A DNA stretch of 64,000 nucleotides. Source: Emiliania huxleyi CCMP1516 (taxonomy: Eukaryota > Haptophyta > Isochrysidales > Noelaerhabdaceae). Both the position numbers and the translations under genes were made by a program. The notes under the pieces were generated by a model, which saw nothing but the letters and a program-made list of their open reading frames with translations, ran no database searches and had not been told where the DNA came from. Numbering within the stretch: position 1 is the first letter of the stretch; each line of letters starts with the position of its first letter. Shown here one piece after another: positions 19,593-29,524 of the stretch. The stretch lies in the NCBI RefSeq assembly GCF_000372725.1, contig NW_005202427.1, forward strand, positions 10,407 to 74,406, written 5' to 3'.

Positions 19593-20926
19593 TCACGAGA
19601 ACACAACCGCGACCGCCAGATTCGCGCGACCGGCAGGCAGCGGCGGGAGACGTTCCCACCGGCCGGTGCGCGGGCAAAACGCCTCAAATGCGTCGCTCGC
19701 CCCCTCCTCCTCCTCCTCCTCCTCTCCGCCCCCTCCGCCGGGCCACTCCGCGCCGCCCGCGGCGTACAAGCGGCCGTCGAGCGCGAACGTCGCGCCCAAG
19801 TACCCGCGTGCGGTGGGCAGTGGCGGGAGGGGCTCCCACCGCCCTTCGCGCGGGTCGTAGCGCTCGGCCTATAGCGCTCGGAATGATCTAATCAGGCGCA
19901 GCATTCGCAGCGGGCTCGCGCCGCGGCGTCGTCTGCGCCGATCTCAGTGAGACACAGCCGTCCGACGAGCCGCCCACGACGTACAGGGCTCCGTCGGGCC
20001 CGACGGCGGCGCCCGGGCCAGAGCGCGCAACCCCCATGCTCGGGATCGGCGTGCTCTTGCCGGTCGCCGTGTCGAAGGCCTCGGCGGTGGAGAGGTAGCG
20101 CGTGCCTCCTGCATACCCGCCGAGTGCGAAGAAGGAGGAGGAGCGCGCGTCGGCGGCGACGGCGAGGCCACACCGCGGCGACACGAGCTCGCCCGCCTCG
20201 CGCCACGCCCCGCCGTCGAGGTGCAGCACCTCGCCGTGGCAGCGCGCGCCCCGGTAGATTGAGGAGCCTATACGCGGCCAGCACGCCAGCGTGGGTGTGT
20301 GGCCGTGGGCACGGGAGCGATCCGGCGGCGGCAGAGCTCTCGACGCCTCCGCCCGCAAACCAGAGCCGGCCCGAGGCGTCCATCTGCGCCGCGCCAAAGC
20401 AGAGCCGGCGGGGGAGCGGCGTCAGCCTCTTCCACGAGCGAGCCTCTTCCGTGAGCGAGGCCGCCTCCACCGCCCGCACCGCCCGCGTGCCTCCCCAGCC
20501 TCCGAGCAGGGCCACGGTGGCGCCGTCGCTCGCCAGCGCCGAGGCATCTCTGGGGTACGTGGTGAACAAGAAAGGGGAGGGCAGCCACTCCTGCGGAGCC
20601 ACGTCGTACATGTCGTGCGTGTAAAGAGGACTGCCATCGCAGCTTCCGCCAAAGACTGCGATGCGCTGCCTGCGCGCGTTCGCGCGTACACACAGCTCGC
20701 GGCCCGTCTCGCTCTCTCGCCGCCGAAGCCGCCACTGCAGCGCCGCCGCGGCGCGAGCCCAGACGAGGCGGGCATCGGCTGTGCCGGCCGCTGCAAAGCC
20801 GCGCGAGACGGTGAGCGCGCGACCGATCGAGGCGACGTCGGAGAGGTGGGAGAGGACGAGCGCAACAAGAGCGTCAGGGAGGCGGGCGAATGGAGACGCG
20901 GCGGCGTCCTCCTCAGCAGCACGCAT
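19593..20926 (-). CDS. F-box / kelch-repeat protein
   Basis: ATG at 20926. Residues about 12-50 read FARLPDALVALVLSHLSDVA, an F-box. Kelch repeats follow: IAVFGGSCDG, VALLGGWGGTRAVRAVEAAS with SWKRLTPLP, GRLWFAGGGVESS, FFALGGYAGGTRYLSTAEAF, ALYVVGGSSDG, and LYAAGGAEWP with RWERLPPLP near the C-terminus. A frame change near 20300-20270 marks intron 1 (acceptor GTATAG at about 20263). Intron 2 is 19938-19869 (70 nt, GC-AG) and restores SLRS|AERYDPREGRW. A poly-Glu insert (GGGGGEEEEEEEGA) interrupts the last blade. F-box/kelch proteins are substrate receptors of SCF ubiquitin ligases; the substrate cannot be told. Confidence 0.8.
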
Positions 20927-21429
20927 TACACGATTGATCAGATGGGATTCTTTTTTTGAGAGCGCCTTCGTTGTTAATAGTACAAACCCAATGGTATTTT
21001 TGCAAAAGCTTTTGTGTGCGAGATCGCTCTCCAGAAAGCTGAAAGGAAGGCAGGGGGGGGGACCAGAAAGAAAGAAAGACTTCTTTCTGTTTCTGGGCGG
21101 GTTTATCGGGACGCGCCGGGATATCAAGTAAATGCGAGAAATTGCAATACAGCGCCCAGCCTCCGTTCTGGCCCGTATTTGTTTCTTTTTTCTCGCTCTG
21201 CGATTGTCTGTGGTTGGGCTGTAGCAGGTTTGCCTCTCGCACTTTTCTTTTGCTCTCTCTTTTCTTCTATATTTTCGGAAAACTCCGTCCGTGGAAATCG
21301 TCAAATTTTGGGCGCCGAGCCGAGTCTGAGACTGGTTTGGGCCCAAAATCAGCCAAAATTTAGGCCGCCAAATCGGCAAAATGCCGGGAATTTTGCGCAG
21401 AACCCGTGTATACCTGGAAATTACCCTTC
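20927..21429. other. Upstream region with repeat fragments
   Basis: AT-richer DNA. 20965-20997 shares CCTTCGTTGTTAA and TACAAACCCAATGGT with 49551-49585. 21325-21418 (TTTGGGCCCAAAATCAGCC, GGCAAAATGCCGGGAATTTT) is a partial third copy of the arm of the 21771-22745 inverted repeat. No gene. Confidence 0.55.
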
Positions 21430-21720
21430 GGCCGCAGGTAGCAGGTAGGTAGGTAGAAAGGTGAAGAACAGCCAGGCTCGGACTGGACACCAACGCGGTA
21501 TGGGTGGACGCTAGACAGATGATGACGACACGCACGAGCGACACACAGACACAAACAGGCTCACAAGACACACAGCCAGCTGGCTGCCACACACCCTGAG
21601 TTGGCGTACACATAACTCAAGGCCACATCCTCCCTGTCGCCCCCCCCAGCACTCCAAGGAGCAAGGTGCCAAGAGAACAAACAAGGGCACAACAAACAAC
21701 AGACGACAGGAAGTAACATG
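21430..21720 (-). repeat. Dispersed repeat family A
   Basis: On the minus strand: GAGTTATGTGTACGCCAACT, CAGCCAGCTGGCTGTGTGTC, GTGTCGTCATCATCTGTC and CCGCGTTGGTGTCCAGTCCG, ending in a GTAG/CTAC microsatellite. Nearly identical to 42545-42735 and 49300-49550. A short frame persists in all copies but looks like repeat composition rather than a gene. Class unknown. Confidence 0.8.
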
Positions 21721-21770
21721 TGAGACTAGAGCAGACAACTCCGCCTCTAGCAATATCGCCGGCCGGCGAG

Positions 21771-22745
21771 GCACGTGGTTTGGGCCCAAAATCAGCCAAA
21801 TTTTAGGCCAAATCGGCAAAATGCCGGGAATTTTGCGGAGAACCCGTGTATACCTGGAACTTACCCTGCGACCGCCTGGGTATTTTGTCGATTTCCTCAA
21901 TTTTGCCTCAGATTTTGCCCCAGACCAGCTCTCAGACTCAGGGAAACTCGCGACTTTCCAGAATGGAGCACCAAACACCCTCTGTTTTCCCTGGAAATTT
22001 CCGGAAACGCAAAGTGCTGGGGACCCTCTGTTTTCCTTTTTGTTTTCCGGAAAACCTGCTCTAGCCCAAGCCCTGGGGATGGGGTGAGACTACCCACGGG
22101 CCTAGAGAAGGCCCGCGCGCAGGGGGTGGGACATTGAGACCGGTCATGAATGAGTGCGCGACACGCATGTTGCGAGCAGCGTTGTTGATGTTTTGCGCGT
22201 CGCCACAGACGGCGGCGCGCGAGAGCTGTTGCGAGTGGTGCTGGGCGAAGCCTTCACTTGGAGCACTTGGAGTGCAGTTATCAACCTCACATCCAGGGCC
22301 GGGGAGCTAAGAAGCGCACCCAGCGAGCCGGATGATCGGTGTCGGGTTACGGGCTAGAGAGCCCTAGCCCCGGGGGTTCGCGTTCGCAGGGAAAGGGCCA
22401 TAAAGTAAACACGGGTCTCCGAGGGTTGGTTGGCCTGCACAAGCTTTTCCGGCAAACAAAAAGGAAAACAGAGGTTCCCCAGCACTTTGGTCTTTGCGTT
22501 TCCGGAAATTTCCAGGGAAAACAGAGGGTGTTTGGTGCTCCATTCTGGAAACTCGCGAGTTTCCCTGAGTCTGAGAGCTGGCTGGTCTGGGGCAAAATCT
22601 GACGCAAAATTGAGGAAATCGGCACGATACCCAGGCGGTCGCAGGGTATTTTCCAGGTATACCTGGGGTTTTCCAGGTATACCCGCAAAATACCCGGTAT
22701 TTTGCCGATTTGGCTGATTTTGGGCCCAAACCAGCCTCAGACTCG
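21771..22745. repeat. Foldback repeat, arms about 290 bp
   Basis: 21771-22060 recurs as reverse complement at about 22440-22745: GGTTTGGGCCCAAAATCAGC, TTTCCAGAATGGAGCACC, CTCTGTTTTCCCTGGAAATT and CGGAAA words. The arms differ by small indels. The loop (22061-22439) holds a copy of repeat family C. It resembles an old inverted duplication or a foldback element. No protein-coding content is recognised. Confidence 0.8.
22250..22430 (+). repeat. Dispersed repeat family C, copy 1
   Basis: GGAGCACTTGGAGTGCAG, CATCCAGGGCCG, GAGCTAAGAAGCGCACCCAG, GGCTAGAGAGCCCTAGCCCC and AAACACGGGTCTCCGAGGG recur at 50222-50400 (+); the first part recurs at 32068-32140 (-). The last words plus TTCTGCGCTTTGGGTGTCCCC recur twice more at 22880-23030. 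Confidence 0.8.
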
Positions 22746-23139
22746 GCTCAGAGCCCGGAAAATTTGATGGGTTCCCCGGAGTTTTCCCGGGAAAATAGAG
22801 AGGAAAAGAGAGGGTGCTGTAGAGAAAAAAGGAAAGGAAAAGAGACGGGGTGCGACGAGAGGAAAAGCTTGTTCAGCCTAAAGGGTTGGTTCTGCGCTTT
22901 GGGTGTCCCCTAGCGGCGGAACGCCCCCTCTACTCGGAGCTAGTAAACACCAGACACGAGCATAACGTACGCTCTCACCCGACACGGGTCTCCGAGGGTT
23001 GGTTCTGCGCTTTGGGTGTCCCCAACGCGGAACCTTCACACGCACTAAATTTCCCAGGCGCCCCCCCCGCTCTCTCCGGTACCCTTCGTTGGCGGGGCCT
23101 CTACTCGCCAGGGCGCCCGCGAGTGGAACGCCGGCCACC
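22746..23139. other. Upstream region of the VPS55 gene
   Basis: Holds two direct copies of GGTTGGTTCTGCGCTTTGGG (22882 and 22996), the second about 125 bp before the start codon. These are fragments of repeat C and may now lie in the promoter. Confidence 0.5.
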
Positions 23140-23602
23140 ATGTCCAACCTCGTCGGCCTCCTGGTCCCAGCGGGGCTACTGAGCCTCGCCATCTTCATGC
23201 ACATCCTCGCGTGCGCGATGTACAATAACTGGTGGCCGCTGATGAGCCTCCTCCTCTATGCACTTATGCTGCTGCCGCTGGCGGCGCTCGCGCGGCAGAG
23301 CGAGTCACTCTTCGACTCGGCGCCGACGGGGTTCCACTGGGCGATCTTCCTACTCGCGTCGCTCGTCACGCTGGTGATCGGTGTGCCGATCGTCATGTGG
23401 CACGTCGACGTCATCGAGTCGGGTTCTGTGAGTGCCGCGCCTCTCATCTCCCGACTCACAGCCACATCACCGCCTCCCAATGGCCCTGACATGCCCACGA
23501 CCGCGACAGGTCTTCTTCAACCTCTCGGGCTTTGTGCTGCTGCTCGCCACCGGCGCTTCTGCCGCATTGTTCGGCGAGAAGCAAAGCGACGGTTGGGGCT
23601 GA
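23140..23602 (+). CDS. VPS55: VPS55/LEPROT-family membrane protein
   Basis: Two exons, 23140-23427 and 23510-23602, joined across an 82-nt GT-AG intron in phase 0, give 126 residues. The start has a perfect GCCACCATG context. Four hydrophobic segments: LVPAGLLSLAIFMHILACAM, WPLMSLLLYALMLLPLAALA, WAIFLLASLVTLVIGVPIVM and FFNLSGFVLLLATGASAALF. The order and length match Vps55/LEPROT (about 130 residues), including the NNWWPL segment and the C-terminal EKQSDGWG. Vps55 acts with Vps68 in endosome-to-vacuole sorting; LEPROT affects receptor surface levels. Confidence 0.85.
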
Positions 23603-23986
23603 GCCGCGCCCTGGGGAGTTTGCGCCCCCGTCACCCAGAGCGCCGGAGTGGGTGGTGCGCGCGACGGCCGGGCGGATGCTGTATGGACTGTATCTCGCGG
23701 CACCACAGCAGGCGCCGCGATATCGCCTCGACCGCGCGGTCTCTCGGGGCGCGCTCTCGGGGCGCGCCCAGGCGCAGGGTGTGTGGGCGGGCGCGCTTTT
23801 TTCGGTAATGAGAGTAGCGAGTGCGAGAGCTGTTCTAAGACGAGGCAGTGCGGTAGTTCGGGTGCCCGATACACAACCTGTGCGCCGCGCCGCGTCTCGG
23901 ACTAACCGCGTCGCCGCGCCGCGCCGCGTCTCGGACTCGTAACCGCGTCGCCGCGCCGCCCGCCACGCAGCTCACTTCCCCCACAC
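23603..23986. other. 3-prime flank, tandem GC repeats
   Basis: A GCGCCGCGTCTCGGACT / AACCGCGTCGCCGCG unit repeats at 23885-23955. No gene. Confidence 0.5.
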
Positions 23987-25507
23987 TCACCCTCCTCCGC
24001 GGCGTCCACCACGGCCCCAGCCGTTGCTCCTGCCCCCCCTCCCAAACGTGCCCACCCCTGCGGCGCTCCGCTCGACGGCGGCGCCCCGCTCGGCTAGACG
24101 CTCCGCGCGGAAGACGTCAAACGCGCGGCCGAGGTCGGCCTGCTTTGGCGCGTCGGGGCAGAGGGCGATGAGCTCCGGCAGGTGCACCAGCGCGGCCTCG
24201 TTGCCAAAGACGTGGACGAAGGCGGCGATGTAGGCGGTGGCGTCGGAGGCGCCGCGCTGGAAAGCGAGCGACGCAACCTTGAAGAGACCCATGCCGCGCT
24301 CGCGCCCCTCGCCCGCCAGCGAGCCGGACAGCGCTGCCTGCAGGCTGCGGTTGCGGCGGACGAGCTCGTCCCTGTCGAGGCGCCTCGCCGGCGGCACGCC
24401 CGACCGCATCGCCGCGCCGAGCGTCGGGAAGGCCTCCGCCGAGTCGATCGACGGCGGCGGCTCCGCAGACGCGAAGGCGGTCTGCGCCATCGTCGGAGGC
24501 GGCGCCGGCGCGGCAGAGGCGACCGCGCGGGACCAGCCTCCCACGCCGGCGGCGGACGAGGAGGGCCGCGGTGCGGGGCCGCCGCCGAGGCTTGGGAACG
24601 CCTCGGCAGAGTCGACCGCCGGCGGCTCTCGCCCACCTTGCGCCCCCGCGAACGCCGCGAGGCTGGCGCCGCCGGCCGGCGCCGCCGCGGGCTGACGGAG
24701 CGCGGCGCCGCCACGCCCGCCCCACCCTCCGGCGCTGAGCGGCGCGCCGCCGCCCCTGCCCGCGCCGCCGAGGCTTGGGAAGGCCTCCGCGTTGGCCAGG
24801 TCGACGCCCGAAGCCGCCGGACTGAGGCCGCCGCCCCCCCGCCCGAGCCAAGAGGCCTGGAGCGGAGTTGCCGCCGCCGCCGGCGGCACGGAGGCGTCGC
24901 CGAGGGAGGGGAAGTCGGCGGCAGAGGAGATCTGCGCGCCGCCGAGCGGCACGCTCTCCACAAACTCCTCCTCGTCCACGTAGTCGTGCCTGGCCGCCGC
25001 CTCCTCCCCTCCGCCGCCGCCTCCGCGGCCAAAGCCTCGGCCTCGGCCGCCGCGGCCGCCGCCGCGGAGGGCGCCGGAGTCGTGGCCAGAGGCGGCGTAG
25101 AAGGCGCGGAGCAGCTCCGTCGCCTCCGCCTGGATGTCGCGCACCTGGCTCGTTGCCGCATTCTGCCTCTTGTAGTCCTCCTTGTTTTCCCAGGCGTGCT
25201 CCACGCACGCCTTGCCGAGCCGGTGCTTGCGGAGGTGGGCGTCGAGCCGGACGCAGTCGTCGCGCGTGAGCTCGCGCCTCGAGATCGGATGCGCGAACGA
25301 GCCCGAGCTCACCAGGTACGAGGCCAGCAGCCTCGCGTCGAAGAAGTAGGAGTGAGAAGTCTCCTCGCTCGCGGCGAGCTCAAACGGCTCGACACGCAGC
25401 CGGCGCAGCGGCTCCAGCGAGATGGGATCGCAGTCCGTGAGCCTGCGCCACCAGAAGGGCCTCGACCGGTCGAGGTTCACGTCGTCCGGAGCCAGGTTCT
25501 CCGCCAT
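23987..25507 (-). CDS. Protein with ZNF598/Hel2-like C-terminus and FPSLG motifs
   Basis: ATG 25507 gives 506 residues in one exon (an in-frame extension upstream to 25624 lacks a better start). N-terminal domain: FWWRRLTDCDPISLEPLRRL, FFDARLLASYLVS, HPISRRELTRDDCVRLDAHL, a conserved-looking U-box/RING-like block without zinc ligands. An Arg/Gly stretch ([16 protein letters not shown]) follows, then disordered linkers carrying repeated FPSLG (DFPSLG, AFPSLG twice, AFPTLG). The C-terminal domain, VRRNRSLQAALSGSLAGEG through FQRGASDATAYIAAFVHVFG and LPELIALCPDAPKQADL, resembles the end of ZNF598/Hel2, a ligase that detects collided ribosomes. The RING and C2H2 fingers of ZNF598 are not visible, so function as a ligase is unproved. 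Confidence 0.65.
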   Translation of the reverse strand: MAENLAPDDVNLDRSRPFWWRRLTDCDPISLEPLRRLRVEPFELAASEETSHSYFFDARLLASYLVSSGSFAHPISRRELTRDDCVRLDAHLRKHRLGKACVEHAWENKEDYKRQNAATSQVRDIQAEATELLRAFYAASGHDSGALRGGGRGGRGRGFGRGGGGGGEEAAARHDYVDEEEFVESVPLGGAQISSAADFPSLGDASVPPAAAATPLQASWLGRGGGGLSPAASGVDLANAEAFPSLGGAGRGGGAPLSAGGWGGRGGAALRQPAAAPAGGASLAAFAGAQGGREPPAVDSAEAFPSLGGGPAPRPSSSAAGVGGWSRAVASAAPAPPPTMAQTAFASAEPPPSIDSAEAFPTLGAAMRSGVPPARRLDRDELVRRNRSLQAALSGSLAGEGRERGMGLFKVASLAFQRGASDATAYIAAFVHVFGNEAALVHLPELIALCPDAPKQADLGRAFDVFRAERLAERGAAVERSAAGVGTFGRGGRSNGWGRGGRRGGG

Positions 25508-26514
25508 GTTTTTGCGAGGGGACCGGGGGTAGATGTCGTGGCAGTGACGCGTACACTTAACACAGCCGAGGGTGCCTAACCATGAATACAAGGCGCTTTG
25601 AAGATTTGTTTTATCGTTTTTCACTGCGCCCTTCGCTGTTCATTTGCGAGAGATTCTTCCTCCGTTCAGATGTAATTCGCCCGCTTTTCAAACACATTTT
25701 GTGGCGCTTTCAACAGATTTTTTATCGCACATTTAGTGCTCTTCATGGCAGTTTAAGGCAAGCGTGCCTTATCCTGGCTGGGTCCGGCGTGGTCGGGAGC
25801 CCTCGACTCCTCGGCGAGCTCTTTCCTGCCTCAATGACATTGCAACAATGAGCGCGTCTTACTTAGCCCTTAGCTGTCGAGAGCACGTCTTGCCACTACG
25901 ACAACAAAACTCCCTCGCGCGCACCGCGGGTGAATTCTTCTTCCGCGTTTCGTGGCATAGGCACGCGGGGCGAGGACGCATGGCTGAGCCCTTGCTCATC
26001 GCGTGCAAGCAGGGTTCCACCGTCTCATCGCGTGCAAGCAGGGCCTGGCAAGCTGTGCTGTTGCACTCTTCGCAGCACTCGGAGCTGCTCGGCATTGATT
26101 CCCTCATCATGAAATGTGGGATCTGTGGAAGCCAGATCATGGTCCTTATCCTAGCCCGCGACACTACTCACTGGGCGGTGCGGGTGCTTAGCAGCAGCAG
26201 TGTTCCTGCCCACCTGCCCATAATCCATAAATTGGCTTGAAGGGGCTTGAATTTAGCGTCGGTGCGGTAACTTCAAGGCAAACCGTGTTGACGAAGAGCG
26301 GAAAACATGTTTGTGAAACGCGTTTCAACGTTGCTTGAATGGCGGCTGAAAGGCGGGGGAAGAGCGGGTGAAAGGAGGGGAAATGACGGCTGAATCGCTC
26401 ACGAAGCAACGTAAGAAGACATTCGAATAAGCTGTAAGATCGGCGCTAAACAGGCAATAAACGCGTTTTAAATTTATTTCTAGGGCGGTGAATTCACGCC
26501 TAGGCATCCCTGCA
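25508..26514. other. Intergenic, AT-richer, no gene seen
   Basis: Shared words (CTTTCAACAG, TTCAAGGCAA, CGCTTTTCAAACA / GTTTGTGAAACGCG) hint at degenerate inverted repeats between 25600-25780 and 26260-26420. TCATCGCGTGCAAGCAGGG is duplicated at 25996 and 26026. A 158-codon frame at 25764-26240 has no recognisable domain. Confidence 0.45.
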
Positions 26515-26785
26515 CAGCGAAGATTGACAGAGTCCGAACGAGGCCGTGGAGAGCGATGAGTCAGGGGAAGAGACAGCAGGAGAGAGAACGACGAGAGCGG
26601 GAAGAACGCGAGGTGGCATGAAGGTCGCTGCGAGAATTGGTGAGAAACTGCGAAGGGAGATAGAAAGAGGTAGACGCCCGCTGCAGGCCCGAGGGTGGGC
26701 GACGGCTAGCACCACACTTCTCCCCTAAAATCCCTGTGTGGTAGCGGCGTGCCGTCCTCTCATCCCTCCCTTGGCGCTTGGCCTT
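26515..26785 (+). repeat. Dispersed repeat family B, partial copy
   Basis: Shares GTGGCATGAAGGTCGC, GAGAATTGGTGAGAAACTGC and ATCCCTGTGTGGTAGCGGCG with the 28300-28485 copy. The plus strand retains the basic peptide RGGMKVAARIGEKLRREI. Same orientation as the 27850 copy, only about 1 kb away from it. Confidence 0.7.
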
Positions 26786-27076
26786 GGGGTGTCGGGTGTC
26801 GCTGTTTTCTTTCTTTCTTTGAGACTCGAGATAGAGCTGAGACGTGTAGAGAGGGTGGTGGGTGGGAGTAGGGAGCAGAGTCCAGAGAGATGAAAAGAAA
26901 AAACTATGTCATGAACAAAGCGTGCTGGGAGCGAGTCACGCGCCGCGAGCCCGAGCGCTTTTCGAGAGGGTGCACGACGACGAGAGCGGACAGAGGTCAG
27001 AGCGGCCCGCCGCCAACATCCACCGGCCCTGAGTGCCGTGCTAACGCTATAAGAGTAGTAGACGAGCGGTCGGCGA
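26786..27076. other. Spacer, no gene seen
   Basis: Contains a (CTTT)n run near 26808 and mixed DNA up to the 3-prime end of the NDUFA13 gene. Confidence 0.4.
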
Positions 27077-27784
27077 TCACGAGGTGGCGCCGAAGATGCT
27101 CTTCTGGGACTGCGGAACGCCAATCTTCTCCATCGGCTTCATGTACCGCGAGTGGTAGACGCTCGCACCCGCCTCCCAGCCAGGGACGCTCGCCATGAGC
27201 TCCGCCTCCTTCTGGGTGAGCGTGCTCTTGATGTGCTGTTGCCTGCCGCGCGGGTGGAGTGGACGCTCAGCGGGAGGGGAGACGCGCGCCGCACATGCGG
27301 CGTCTAAACAGCGCGGGGGGCGTCTGCGCACTGCAAGTCGGACTCCGCCGTCAGAAAGGGCAGGATCGCTAGCCGTATGTCCTTCTCCTCGCGAAACCAT
27401 GACCTGGTGGCGCACAGGTCGGCGCTCGGCGCGCGGCAGCGGGGCATTTCCGTTGCGCGAGTGGGCCCGCGCGAACCGGCGCAGCCGGTTGGCGGATATG
27501 ACCTTGTACATGCCGAATGTGAAGAGGGCGGCGGAGCCGAGTGCGATCACCAGCGACGACGGCCCTCCCTTGGGCAGGTTCCGCGAGTAACGTACCGGCT
27601 TGAAGCCGCCCGGCGGTGGCACATCCTGTGGCGTGGCGACTCGCTGTCATCATGTTCGGGGATCGAGGTTTTGAGGGAGGGCGGTCCTGGGGGTGGGCGG
27701 GTGGGCGGCGGGCGGAAGAGTGGGGGCCTGCACGGGCGCCCCCGGCGTCAAGCCGCCCGAGCCAACGTGCGGCTCGCTGGGCAT
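27077..27784 (-). CDS. NDUFA13: NDUFA13 / GRIM-19, complex I subunit
   Basis: Four exons: 27784-27728, 27625-27477, 27403-27332, 27242-27077, giving 147 residues (human 144). Intron 1 is GC-AG; introns 2 and 3 are GT-AG. Exon joins give family sequence exactly at each junction: PVQ|DVPPPGGFKPVRYSRNLP (compare QDMPPPGGY), the single transmembrane segment SLVIALGSAALFTFGMY, NRLRR|SWFREEKDIRLAILPFL, ESDLQ|QQHIKSTLTQKEAEL and VPGWEAGASVYHS. The second exon begins with GTG, not ATG; the true ATG is in the small first exon. It is an accessory subunit of mitochondrial NADH:ubiquinone oxidoreductase, anchored in the inner membrane and needed for assembly. Confidence 0.88.
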
Positions 27785-27849
27785 GGCAGCGCTCTTTGCA
27801 GAGTCCGCAAGAAGAAAAACCGAACAGACCCCGGCCGCCTTCCACCCTT

Positions 27850-28485
27850 CTCATATAGGGTGGATAAAGCGCCTGTTTCACGGCATGGAGGGTGAGCCAC
27901 ACCGAACGTTCCGAACGTAGAGCCGAGCGGAGGGAAACGGGGGAAGACGACTCCGAGGAGGACGAACCAGTGGAAATACCGTTGTCAGCCGTCACGATGC
28001 ACCCGAAGGGGACCCCAGCGCCGGCTTCATCCGTGAAGGCACAAGTGTTCGAAGAGAGAGTGGACCTGAGCAATGATATGACTGGGTGGCAAATGATCGC
28101 AGTGGGCGTCAGAAGACTCGTCCTTGCGCGCGAGGAGAGCTCGATAGACTCGAGGGGCCAGGATATGCAGCGAGGAGGGCGGAGCTGCGCCGAAAGGCGA
28201 AAGAAGCCGCGAGAACAAGGGACCGGCAGACGGCGGCGGCGTCGCAGAACGAGACAGAGGAGAGCGACGCGACAGAGGAAGAAGCGACAAGGGAGAGCAC
28301 GACGAGAAGGGGGCGACCGCGAGGTGGCACGAAGGTCGCAGCGAGAATCGGAGAGAGACTGCGAAGAGAGATAGGAAGAGGCGGACGCCCAAGGGTGGGC
28401 GACGGCTAGTGCACCTCACCCCTCTCCTTAAAATCCCTGTGTGGTGGCGGCGTGCCGTCCTCCCATCCCTCCCTTGGGTTCTGTG
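27850..28485 (+). repeat. Dispersed repeat family B, copy 2 (with coding remnant)
   Basis: Inverted relative to 7676-8345 and very similar. Carries on the plus strand ERSERRAERRETGEDDSEED and SAVTMHPKGTPAPASSV, then in its distal part a basic segment RGRPRGGTKVAARIGERL like an AT-hook. This is the best-preserved copy but still looks broken. It lies beside the first exon of NDUFA13. Confidence 0.7.
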
Positions 28486-28629
28486 TTTTCTTCCTTTTTT
28501 CCACCCCTGTCAGTGTCCCTGTGGCAGCGAGAGACGGCCAGTGAGAAGCTGGAGGCAGGTCGCTAGACTGAGATGAGACTACCGCCAGTGGAGTTGGGAG
28601 TCCACCGTGTGCACCCTCCCACTCACAGT

Positions 28630-29460
28630 TTTGTTATTGGTTATGGCTTATGGCTCTCTGGGCATAGCAGCCCATAACATGTTATGGGTGTTATGGCTGT
28701 TATGGGGCCGGGCTGCTATGTCCTATGAGAGAGCCGTCCCGGGTCCACGGTGTTATGGCCCGAGAGGCCACACCGAACTGCCGTCGGAGGAATTTTCGCT
28801 TCGGCCTTCGCGCGCGCGAGGTTCGGCATCGATCGCCAACTATTTTCTCTTTTGCCCTCAAGTTAAATTCAATAACATCAACCTGCCTCTCCTGAGGCCT
28901 GAGCGATGGCTTCAGATTGCTCACAATCAAGACCCCTGAAGACACTGCCCCCCCCCCCCCCCCTCCCAGTTGCACGCAATTTGCTTTTCGCGTTTTTAAG
29001 CACTAATCTTCTGCGAGCAAGCCTTGCTCGCACAAGATTAGTAGTTAAACTTGCGTGACGTTGGAGGGGGTAGTAGCTACGGCCTACGCGGCGCGGGGCG
29101 GGGCGCGGGCGCTCCAAAAGAAGAATTTTACCGAGGCGAAGAAACACCGGGTCCGCGCGGCGGGGCTCCAGAAGAAAAGACTCCGTGGGACACCCATAAC
29201 AGCTGTTATGAGGTTGTTATGCTGGCTGTCATAACAACCAGTGGGAGCTGGGAGGTGTTATGAGTGCTATGAGGTGTTATATGAGGTGTTATGAGGTGTT
29301 ATGAGGTGTTATGGTAGGGTGGGCATAACAGCCACAACAGCGATGGAGGTGTTATGAGGTGTTATGAGGTGTTATGAGGTGTTATGAGGTGTTATGAGGT
29401 GTTATGAGCAACCAGTCATAACAGCCATAACACCTGTTATGGCCGCTCCCATAACCTTGA
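28630..29460. repeat. TGTTATG / CATAACA repeat cluster with 10-bp minisatellite
   Basis: Short inverted words (GGCATAACA, TGTTATGGC, CATAACAGCTGTTATG) are scattered at 28630-28760 and 29190-29460. A 10-bp unit GGTGTTATGA repeats tandemly at about 29270-29310 and 29345-29410. The palindromic flavour differs from ordinary slippage repeats. A separate hairpin lies at 29003-29042 (CTAATCTT..GCGAGCAAG and its inverse). Confidence 0.75.
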
Positions 29461-29524
29461 CTGGGGTCAAACCGTGCACCGCGCTGCGAGCCTGTCGTGT
29501 CCCTTGTCAGGAGCAGGTGAGGAG

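Noticed and set aside
24094-25579. Long Arg/Ala frames on both strands over the FPSLG protein
   Set aside because: Shadows of the real frame; only the chosen frame has balanced domains and repeated FPSLG.
27077-27622. Single 181-codon reading of the NDUFA13 locus
   Set aside because: It starts at GTG and reads through two introns; splicing restores the family sequence and a true ATG upstream.
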